The notes beneath the pieces are model-generated. The model was not told the origin of the DNA, did no database searches, and saw nothing but the letters and a program-made list of their open reading frames with translations. From Bacteroidota bacterium (lineage in GTDB: Bacteria; Bacteroidota; Bacteroidia; Flavobacteriales_D; Crocinitomicaceae): DNA of 6,437 bases. Numbering within the stretch: position 1 is the stretch's first letter; each line of letters begins with the position of its first letter. The stretch spans positions 1-6,437 of the forward strand of contig JAHKAT010000302.1 in assembly GCA_018825925.1 (NCBI GenBank), in the 5' to 3' direction. This document shows positions 1 through 6,087 of this stretch, piece after piece. A program made the translations under genes and the position numbers.

Positions 1-405
1 CATGCTTTTCTGTAAGCCTGAATAAAAACATGCTTCAGATACTAGTTTACTAGCTCTTGAATGGTCGGGGTGTCGATCTGAAATTGCATTGGCTAAAACC
101 ACAGTTGGCTGAAAGCGACGAATTTGTTCAATGATTTTTATTTTATTGATCTCATTATTTTCAAAAAAACCGTCGGCCATACCCAAATTGGTGCGTGGTG
201 GCAAACCCATTATTTTGTCTGCTTCATTCGATTCTAGAGCCCTCGTTTCTTTGTTGCCTCTTGAACCTAACTCTCCGGCAGTCAAATCAATAATTGCCAC
301 TTTTTTTCCAGCCGCTAAATGTTTCATTAAGGTTCCACTACACGCCAATTCAATATCATCGGGATGTGCGGCAAATGCTAAAATATCTACTTTATGATTT
401 TTCAT
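1..405 (-). CDS. bshB1: Bacillithiol biosynthesis deacetylase BshB1 (LmbE family), N-terminal 135 residues, cut by the left edge
   Basis: Zinc-dependent deacetylase of the LmbE/PIG-L family, expected in the cytoplasm, that removes the acetyl group from N-acetylglucosaminyl malate (GlcNAc-Mal) to give GlcN-Mal, the second step of bacillithiol synthesis. Translating the minus strand from 405 gives 135 residues, open to the window edge. Seen directly: AHPDD at residues 13-17 (zinc ligands His14 and Asp17 by family comparison), GELGSRG at 44-50 and RHPDH at 111-115, which supplies the third metal-binding histidine and is typical of the BshB1 branch. The family is usually about 235-240 residues, so roughly 100 are missing to the left. 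The ATG at 405 is the best start: the next in-frame ATG is codon 27, beyond AHPDD. It lies inside the end of the gpx gene (14-bp overlap), implying coupled translation. Another GlcNAc deacetylase of the same fold is the main alternative; the motif set favours BshB1. Confidence 0.88.
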   Translation of the reverse strand, partial: MKNHKVDILAFAAHPDDIELACSGTLMKHLAAGKKVAIIDLTAGELGSRGNKETRALESNEADKIMGLPPRTNLGMADGFFENNEINKIKIIEQIRRFQPTVVLANAISDRHPDHSRASKLVSEACFYSGLQKSM

Positions 406-865
406 TTTCAATCCAATCTATTACTTCCGGACTTATTGGAAGATTACCAGGGGCTAGCGTATGTACTGCAACACCCTCTTCATCGATTAAAAACTTTTGA
501 AAGTTCCAGGTTATTTCAGTTTTTAAACTTTCTCTCAACCAATTAAAAATCGGATGGGCGTTTGGCCCTAAAACAACTGCCTTTTCCATCATTGGAAAAC
601 TCACCCCAAAATTTTTCTGACAGTAGGCTAAAATTTCCTCATTACTTCCTGGGTCTTGTCCCCCAAAATCATTCGAAGGAACACCTATGATTTCGAACTT
701 AGAACGATCTGTATTTTGATACAAATTTTCGAGAGCTCCAAACTGTGGTGTAAAACCACATGCACTAGCCGTATTTACCAATAATATTTTCTTCCCTTTA
801 AAATCATTCCAATCCACCGATTGACCGGAAATATTCTTCAATTGAAAATCATATAATTTATCCAT
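392..865 (-). CDS. gpx: Glutathione peroxidase family protein, cysteine type, probably thioredoxin-dependent
   Basis: Thiol peroxidase of the glutathione peroxidase family that reduces hydrogen peroxide or organic hydroperoxides; 157 residues, the usual length of bacterial members. No signal peptide is seen, so it is probably cytoplasmic. The peroxidatic residue is Cys36 in NTASACGFTPQ, encoded by TGT, so it is not a selenoprotein. The rest of the catalytic tetrad is present: Gln70 in FGGQDPGSNEE, and Trp120 and Asn121 in WNFQKFLID. Cys82 in AYCQKNFGV lies 46 residues after Cys36, the position of the resolving cysteine in thioredoxin-dependent two-cysteine members such as the Drosophila enzyme. 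This argues for thioredoxin rather than glutathione as the donor, which is inference. The start (ATG at 865) overlaps the ccsBA stop by 8 bp, and the gene's end overlaps the bshB1 start by 14 bp. Linkage to a bacillithiol gene leaves open a bacillithiol-linked reducing system. Confidence 0.93.
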   Translation of the reverse strand: MDKLYDFQLKNISGQSVDWNDFKGKKILLVNTASACGFTPQFGALENLYQNTDRSKFEIIGVPSNDFGGQDPGSNEEILAYCQKNFGVSFPMMEKAVVLGPNAHPIFNWLRESLKTEITWNFQKFLIDEEGVAVHTLAPGNLPISPEVIDWIENEKS

Positions 866-3800
866 TTTTTGCCTTATATTTTTTGTTGCGAATTTTTGCT
901 ACAAAAGTAAAGATAACAAAAAGTAGTATGGTCAAAATCAAACCATTGGGGATTTTACCTAAGCCTTCCCCTTGAGCGTAACTGTGCAATCCTACTAAAT
1001 AGAAGTTCACACCAAAGAAAGTGAACAAAATTGCCGAATAACCCCAAAGTCCGACCACATTAAAAGTAAATTTCGAATTGGCCTTTGGAATAAATCGCAA
1101 ATGCAAAATAACAGAGTAAACCAAAACAGATACCAGTGCCCATGTTTCTTTCGGATCCCATCCCCAATATCTACCCCATGATTCATTGGCCCAAATTCCT
1201 CCTAAAAACGTTCCAACGGTCAACATAAAAAGACCTATGGTCATCGACATTTCCGAAACATACGTTAGCTCGTTTATGTGTAAAGTTATCCGTTTTCCAT
1301 TTTCACTATTTCTTGTGATGTAAAGCACAAGATTCAATAAGGATAAAATTGCCGAGAGACCTAAAAATCCGTAACTACCTGTAATAATCGCGACATGAAT
1401 CATTAACCAATACGACTTTAGTACAGGCTGTAATGGAGTTATCTCTGGGTCCATTAGATTCATTTCTGTAACAAAAATCATCAGGAAAGCAAGAATTGCT
1501 GTAGCAGCAAAAACAGCTCCGTTCTTTCTGGAAAATATTAAACCTGCAATCATAGTTACCCAAGCTATAAATATCACAGCCTCATAACCATTACTCCACG
1601 GAGCATGGCCGGTGATATTCCATCGCATTATCAAACCTGAAGCATGATAAAGCATGGTGCCAATCAAGACAAATTTCCCGATTTTCTCCACTTTGCTTGT
1701 GGCTGTTTTGTTTTCTAATGGACTTGTTTTGAATATTTTGAAAAAATAAAGTAACAATAAAGCAAAGCCAACCAACAAATACATATAGGATGTATTCTTA
1801 AAGACATTCATTTTGTTGTAGCTCACCTCCAAATTTAAAATAGATTCTTTAGGGCTTACTTTTTCACCTGCCAAACGTTGTTCAGCTTTAAAAATAACCA
1901 ATCGTGTATTGGCTACTTGCATTTGATTGGTCACAGCACTTGAATCAACCGCACTTAAATATTGCAAGAAACTTCTAGCCAAGTTCATTGCTTTTGGGCT
2001 CGATTGCACCTGTTCTTCAAAAGGAGTAAACCATTGTTGACCAGGATTGTCTTTAATAGGAATCACCTTCATGTAACTCCAAACAAATATTTGACTGAAA
2101 ACTTGAAATTTCTCACCCAATTTGATGACTTTTTTATCAAATTCATTTCGCTTGGATTCTAATTTTTGGAAGGCAGTATTGTATTGCTTTTCCAATTTAA
2201 ATCGGCCTTCACCGTCTGAGAGGTCAGAGAATGAAAGATAGTTCTCTTTTTTACCAAGGCTTTCCAATAAATTAGAGTAAACATAAACCACAGGTTCAGT
2301 CATCCAATGTTCTGGGTACATGTGCATAGAAAACACCACCTGAATTGCATTGTTGCCTTCGTACGTGTTGTTTCGACTTAATTTACGTAACAGTTGATCA
2401 CAAAGAGTATGAACAGGTATGATACGACCCTTGAAGTCTTGTATAGGTAAATTCGCAATTTCATCTGATTGTTCTTCAGACATAAAGCGATGTATCTTAT
2501 TCGTTTTTTCGACAGGCTGGTCATGATTGTGCCCTGAATGATCTTCTTGGGAAAATCCAAACCCTGCACTTAAAAAGACGAAAAGAATCAACAATTCCTT
2601 TCTAGATTGTATTGCTTTTAACTTGTCTCTCAAGTCTTTAAACCTACCATTTCTTGCGAAAAGAGAAAGAACCATTCCAAGAAACATTAATAAATACCCC
2701 AGATAAGAAACATTGGTTCCCCACCAGTCGTGGTTTACACTCAAGCGAGTACCTTTTTCATCAGGGTCATACGCCGACTGGAAGAATCGGTAACCTCCGT
2801 AGTCCATAACATTGTTCATGTATATCCTCCTATCACTTCTTACTTTGTTTTTTTCATCGATAATGGTCACTTCACTAGCAAAAGAACTTGGCGAATCAGA
2901 TCCGGGGTATCGATCTAGCTGAAAATCACGACATCCGATAGAAAAGGGTAAACTAATTTTTGTAGAACCATACTCCATTTCATACGACAGACCATTTAAC
3001 GAGAAAACTTCAAGTCCAGGGATTTGGCCCATGCCACCTTCAAGCCTAACTTCCTTAGACTCCTTACCATCCGTTACTTTTAAAAACAAATAATCGGTTC
3101 CAATATCTCTTCTTCCTGATGAAACAAGCATTTTTTTGGCGTGATTAATTGCGCCTTTAAAAACAAATTGTTCGTCATTTAATCGGTACAAAGTGGTGGT
3201 TTGAAACAATGATTTTGTGTTTTTTGGAATAACGACATAGGCAGAATCACTTACCTCCAATCCTAATTCGCGGGCCTTTTGCATTTTTGCCATAGGCAAA
3301 TAACTAACGTCTTCAACAGATTCAAAATACAAAGCGCCTTTTTCCTCGAAAACTCTAAATCCCTCCGGTGCATTAGGATCATCAAAGGTCAGCATCGTGT
3401 TTTCAAGAGTTAAAAAACCACCTTTTTCCAAATAATTAGAAGTCATGCCTCCCGAAACAATTTCCAATACTTTTCCTTGAATACTATCATTGACAACCAA
3501 TGAATCAATTTGCTTCTTTTTAAAATCTAAAAACTCAATTTTAATCGGAGTTTTATGTTTAGGAAAATCTATGGAATAAGAGAAATCATTATGATACAGA
3601 TCAGATTGAAACATTTTTTCAGAAGAGGTGTACTGCATTTTCCCATCATTTATTCTCAGCCAAAGATGAGGATCACTCGAATAAATAAAATCAGAAGTGC
3701 TGCCTTCTCGAATCAACATCAATCCTTCAAAACTGATATAGCGGGTGATTCCAGCTCCAATTAAAATCACGATAAAAGAAACGTGGAATGTCAGCGTAGC

Positions 3801-4028
3801 GATTTTTTCACGATGCCACATCTGATATCGAAAGATATTGGTGATTAAGTTGACCGACAAGTACACTAGAAGGATTTCAAACCAAAGTGCATTATAGATG
3901 ACCAGTTTTGCGGCCTGAATATCATACGCTGACTCGATAAAAGTCGCCGTACCAATGGCTAATAAAAAAACAATCATTGCAAATGCCATCATTCGCATTG
4001 AAAAAAGTTTTTGGGCTAGTTGTTCCAT
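858..4028 (-). CDS. ccsBA: Cytochrome c biogenesis protein CcsBA (ResB-CcsA fusion), System II haem exporter/synthetase
   Basis: Integral membrane protein of 1056 residues that carries haem across the inner membrane and attaches it to CXXCH motifs of apocytochromes c. Part 1 (about 1-460) is ResB/CcsB-like: membrane segments near 11-31, 45-63 and 78-96, an outer domain to about 438, and a segment at 439-457. Part 2 (about 478-745) starts with a signal-peptide-like segment (478-493) followed by a hydrophilic outer domain. Part 3 (746-1056) is CcsA/ResC-like, with about nine segments and the haem-binding WWD motif WGRYWGWDPKETW at 951-963. The four haem-ligand histidines known from Helicobacter CcsBA have clear counterparts: His82 and His976 within the membrane, His878 and His1015 on the outer side flanking the WWD loop. 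I count 14 segments, with basic loops (458-477 and the C-terminus) falling inside, consistent with the WWD motif outside. It starts 7 bp after purC and overlaps gpx by 8 bp. ResB-CcsA fusions are known in Bacteroidota and epsilonproteobacteria. Confidence 0.95.
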   Translation of the reverse strand: MEQLAQKLFSMRMMAFAMIVFLLAIGTATFIESAYDIQAAKLVIYNALWFEILLVYLSVNLITNIFRYQMWHREKIATLTFHVSFIVILIGAGITRYISFEGLMLIREGSTSDFIYSSDPHLWLRINDGKMQYTSSEKMFQSDLYHNDFSYSIDFPKHKTPIKIEFLDFKKKQIDSLVVNDSIQGKVLEIVSGGMTSNYLEKGGFLTLENTMLTFDDPNAPEGFRVFEEKGALYFESVEDVSYLPMAKMQKARELGLEVSDSAYVVIPKNTKSLFQTTTLYRLNDEQFVFKGAINHAKKMLVSSGRRDIGTDYLFLKVTDGKESKEVRLEGGMGQIPGLEVFSLNGLSYEMEYGSTKISLPFSIGCRDFQLDRYPGSDSPSSFASEVTIIDEKNKVRSDRRIYMNNVMDYGGYRFFQSAYDPDEKGTRLSVNHDWWGTNVSYLGYLLMFLGMVLSLFARNGRFKDLRDKLKAIQSRKELLILFVFLSAGFGFSQEDHSGHNHDQPVEKTNKIHRFMSEEQSDEIANLPIQDFKGRIIPVHTLCDQLLRKLSRNNTYEGNNAIQVVFSMHMYPEHWMTEPVVYVYSNLLESLGKKENYLSFSDLSDGEGRFKLEKQYNTAFQKLESKRNEFDKKVIKLGEKFQVFSQIFVWSYMKVIPIKDNPGQQWFTPFEEQVQSSPKAMNLARSFLQYLSAVDSSAVTNQMQVANTRLVIFKAEQRLAGEKVSPKESILNLEVSYNKMNVFKNTSYMYLLVGFALLLLYFFKIFKTSPLENKTATSKVEKIGKFVLIGTMLYHASGLIMRWNITGHAPWSNGYEAVIFIAWVTMIAGLIFSRKNGAVFAATAILAFLMIFVTEMNLMDPEITPLQPVLKSYWLMIHVAIITGSYGFLGLSAILSLLNLVLYITRNSENGKRITLHINELTYVSEMSMTIGLFMLTVGTFLGGIWANESWGRYWGWDPKETWALVSVLVYSVILHLRFIPKANSKFTFNVVGLWGYSAILFTFFGVNFYLVGLHSYAQGEGLGKIPNGLILTILLFVIFTFVAKIRNKKYKAKNG

Positions 4029-4035
4029 TATGAAT

Positions 4036-4995
4036 CTATTGCTTTGATATTGATTCTGTTTGTAAATACATTAATACGTTTTGTTCTATCCTTTTTTCAA
4101 TTTGACTTAGGTCAGATTTTTCAAATGTTTTACCAATTATTTTTTCATAAAGCTCTATATATCTTTCAGAAACTGTAACTACGTAATCATCAGGCATAAC
4201 GGGCATTGTTTGCCCGTCAAGACCTTGAAAAGCATTATCAATCAACCATTGTCGTACAAATTCTTTCGAAAGTTGTTTCTGCGCCTCTCCATTCTTTTGC
4301 CGCTCAGCGTAACCGTCTGCATAGAAATATCTGCTCGAATCAGGAGTATGGATTTCATCAATCAAAATAACCTCACCTTGGTACAATCCGAATTCATATT
4401 TGGTGTCTACTAAGATCAAACCTTGCTCTTTGGCCATTTCAGTTCCTCTTTGAAAAAGAGCTCTTGTGTACTTTTCTAATTGTAAATAAATCTCTTCAGA
4501 AATTATATTTTGAGCTATGATTTCTTCTCTTGATATATCCTCGTCATGACCTTCGTCAGCTTTCGTTGCAGGTGTTATAATCGGTTCAGAAAACGCATCA
4601 TTTTCTTTCATTCCCTCTGGCATTGTAACCCCACAAATAAGTCTTTTTCCTAAAGCATATTCACGAGCAGCATGACCCGCTAAATATCCCCGAATCACCA
4701 TTTCAACACGCAAAGGTTCGCATGCCCTCCCTATTGCCACTACTGGATCTGGACTAGCTATCAACCAATTCGGGACAATGTCTTCTGTTGCTTTTAAAAA
4801 ATGCGTAGCAACCTGATTTAAAACTTGCCCTTTGTGTGGGATTCCTTTCGGCAAAACATGATCAAACGCCGAAATACGGTCTGAAGCAATCATTACCATT
4901 AAGTCATTTTCGAGTGTATAAACATCTCTAACCTTACCCTTGTAAACGTTTTTTTGACCCGGAAAATTGAAGTCCGTTTTTAGAAGTGCATTCAT
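4036..4995 (-). CDS. purC: Phosphoribosylaminoimidazole-succinocarboxamide synthase (SAICAR synthetase)
   Basis: Cytoplasmic purine synthesis enzyme that joins CAIR and aspartate with ATP to give SAICAR. It is 319 residues, matching the longer, yeast Ade1-like form rather than the roughly 240-residue E. coli/Bacillus form. Motifs in order: YKGKVRDVY (18-26, nucleotide-binding hairpin), SDRISAFD (38-45), VEMVIRGYLAGHA (97-109, related to family signature 1 but with AGHA in place of the usual TGS ending), TPATKADEGHDEDIS (141-155), LVDTKYEFG (195-203, signature 2) and LIDEIHTPDSSRY (211-223). The gene appears intact. The ATG at 4995 overlaps the phoH stop in an ATGA arrangement, so reinitiation after phoH is likely; no clear Shine-Dalgarno sequence precedes it. 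No other purine gene is visible here, so the gene is separated from any pur cluster in this window. Confidence 0.97.
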   Translation of the reverse strand: MNALLKTDFNFPGQKNVYKGKVRDVYTLENDLMVMIASDRISAFDHVLPKGIPHKGQVLNQVATHFLKATEDIVPNWLIASPDPVVAIGRACEPLRVEMVIRGYLAGHAAREYALGKRLICGVTMPEGMKENDAFSEPIITPATKADEGHDEDISREEIIAQNIISEEIYLQLEKYTRALFQRGTEMAKEQGLILVDTKYEFGLYQGEVILIDEIHTPDSSRYFYADGYAERQKNGEAQKQLSKEFVRQWLIDNAFQGLDGQTMPVMPDDYVVTVSERYIELYEKIIGKTFEKSDLSQIEKRIEQNVLMYLQTESISKQ

Positions 4996-5990
4996 TTATT
5001 TTCTGTTTTTGACGGACGATCTTCATCCAAACGATTCTTTTTTTCTTCTATTTCTGCTTTCTCAAAAGCGTCTATTATTTTCTTCACTAGAGGGTGGCGA
5101 ATTACATCGGTTTGATTCAATCGAATGATACCGAGTCCTTCCGTATCTTTTAAAAGATCCAAAGCATAAGTCAAGCCCGATCTTTGTTTTCTAGGCAAAT
5201 CAACCTGCGACATATCTCCGGTGATGATAAACTTTGCCGACATTCCCATTCTGGTCAAAAACATTTTCATTTGCATGACCGTTGCATTTTGAGCTTCATC
5301 TAGAATCACAAATGCTTTGTCTAAAGTTCGACCTCTCATAAATGCCAAAGGGGCAATTTCTATAACCCCAAACTCGATCATATCTTTTAATTTATCGCCT
5401 GGAATCATATCGCGCAGGGCATCATACAAAGGCATCATGTAAGGATCTAGCTTTTCTTTCAAATCACCCGGTAGAAAACCAAGATTTTCTCCCGCTTCAA
5501 CCGCAGGACGTGTTAAAATAATACGCTTCACCTCCTTTTCTTTCAAGGCTCTTACCGCCAAAGCAACGGCAGTATAGGTTTTACCCGTTCCGGCAGGACC
5601 AACTGCAAAAACCATATCATTTTCATTGACCGACTTCACCAATTTTTGTTGGTTGATCGTTCGAGCTTTTACCTTTATGCCATTGTTCCCGAAAACGATA
5701 ATTCCTGATTTATCATTATCTCTAACGATAGACTCACCTTCTTCATCCATCAAATTGTCAATGGTATTAGCCGTTAGAGAATTATGTTTTTTAAGGTACT
5801 GGAGAATTAGCCGGATTTTGTCTTCAAAAACACCAACTTTAACCAAATCTCCTTTAACGGATAAAGTATCTCCACGAGAATTAACCGTAAGATCTGGGAA
5901 AAAACCCTTAATATGATTGAAGTTCAGGTTATTAACACCGAAAAACTCAATAGGATTTACACCTTTAATTTCAATTTTCTTTTCTACCAA
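4992..5990 (-). CDS. phoH: PhoH family protein (YbeZ-like P-loop NTPase), TTG start
   Basis: Cytoplasmic ATP-binding protein of the PhoH/YbeZ family, associated in bacteria with RNA metabolism and ribosome maturation, often with the RNase YbeY; the exact reaction is not settled. It is 332 residues. The N-terminal about 110 residues form the diverged region usual for this family, and the P-loop domain follows: Walker A GPAGTGKT (131-138), RPAVEAGENLGFLPG (161-175), Walker B VILDEAQN (228-235), and TGDMSQVDLP (257-266). The tail from about 311 is highly charged. The start is TTG at 5990. The in-frame stop upstream is at 6027-6029 with no ATG between, and the first in-frame ATG downstream is codon 81, which would remove most of the N-terminal region including the conserved-looking EFFGVNN segment (15-21). 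It is first in the leftward gene string and overlaps purC by 4 bp. Residue 1 is Met by initiation from TTG. Confidence 0.95.
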   Translation of the reverse strand: MVEKKIEIKGVNPIEFFGVNNLNFNHIKGFFPDLTVNSRGDTLSVKGDLVKVGVFEDKIRLILQYLKKHNSLTANTIDNLMDEEGESIVRDNDKSGIIVFGNNGIKVKARTINQQKLVKSVNENDMVFAVGPAGTGKTYTAVALAVRALKEKEVKRIILTRPAVEAGENLGFLPGDLKEKLDPYMMPLYDALRDMIPGDKLKDMIEFGVIEIAPLAFMRGRTLDKAFVILDEAQNATVMQMKMFLTRMGMSAKFIITGDMSQVDLPRKQRSGLTYALDLLKDTEGLGIIRLNQTDVIRHPLVKKIIDAFEKAEIEEKKNRLDEDRPSKTENK

Positions 5991-6012
5991 AAGGAACTTT
6001 TTATGGAAAGAA

Positions 6013-6026
6013 ACAGTATAAACTGT
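6013..6026. promoter_or_regulatory. 14-bp inverted repeat, possible operator
   Basis: The sequence ACAGT-ATAA-ACTGT has two perfect 5-bp arms around a 4-bp spacer. It lies about 10 bp upstream of the rightward -7 candidate, where a -33 element or activator site would sit, and within the inferred leader of the leftward transcript. It is short enough to arise by chance in AT-rich DNA. The operator role is inference. Confidence 0.3.
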
Positions 6027-6035
6027 CTAAAAACT

Positions 6036-6053
6036 TAATTTTGCTCAAAATTA
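6036..6053. promoter_or_regulatory. Palindrome with TAnnTTTG -7 elements on both strands (candidate divergent promoters)
   Basis: TAATTTTG-CT-CAAAATTA is an 18-bp sequence with perfect 8-bp arms. The left arm (6036-6043) matches the Bacteroidota sigma factor -7 consensus TAnnTTTG on the plus strand; the right arm (6046-6053) matches it on the minus strand. Inferred transcription starts would lie near 6048-6050 (rightward) and 6039-6041 (leftward), giving leaders of about 40-50 bases. I see no good -33 TTTG element at the usual distance on either strand, which weakens the promoter call. A regulator-binding palindrome is the alternative. Confidence 0.42.
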
Positions 6054-6087
6054 GGAAATAATCCATAGAAAGGCGGGGAAAAAAGAG

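Larger units (their letters stand above)
5991..6087. promoter_or_regulatory. Divergent intergenic control region between phoH and the DUF62 gene
   Basis: This 97-bp, AT-rich spacer is the only sizeable non-coding stretch in the window and must hold the upstream signals of both the leftward operon and the rightward gene. It contains two dyads (6013-6026 and 6036-6053), annotated separately. No strong Shine-Dalgarno sequence precedes the TTG start of phoH. A purine-rich run including AGGCGGGG (6071-6078) lies 9 bp upstream of the rightward ATG and might aid initiation. No terminator-like GC-rich hairpin is seen. Confidence 0.65.

Noticed and set aside
131..500. Two small rightward open frames (131-397 and 294-500)
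   Set aside because: They lie antisense to bshB1 and gpx, whose minus-strand translations carry full family motifs; the rightward products show no recognisable domain.
2378..2569. 63-codon leftward frame across the CcsBA seam, considered as a separate small exported protein
   Set aside because: It is in another frame within the uninterrupted ccsBA reading frame, and its only hydrophobic stretch is near the C-terminus; a shadow frame is more likely.
858..4028. Possible artificial joining of separate resB and ccsA genes by a sequencing or assembly error
   Set aside because: The frame is open throughout, the positive-inside topology is consistent over 14 segments, and such fusions are known in Bacteroidota.
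5626..5916. 96-codon rightward open frame opposite phoH
   Set aside because: It is antisense to the PhoH N-terminal half and Walker A region, with no recognisable motif.
6036..6053. Palindrome as a rho-independent terminator
   Set aside because: The arms are almost all A/T with a 2-bp loop and no GC stem, and it lies upstream of both divergent genes, not downstream of either.
6002..6067. TATGG (6002-6006) and CCATA (6063-6067) as a long-range inverted repeat
   Set aside because: Only 5 bp per arm with a 56-bp loop, expected by chance.
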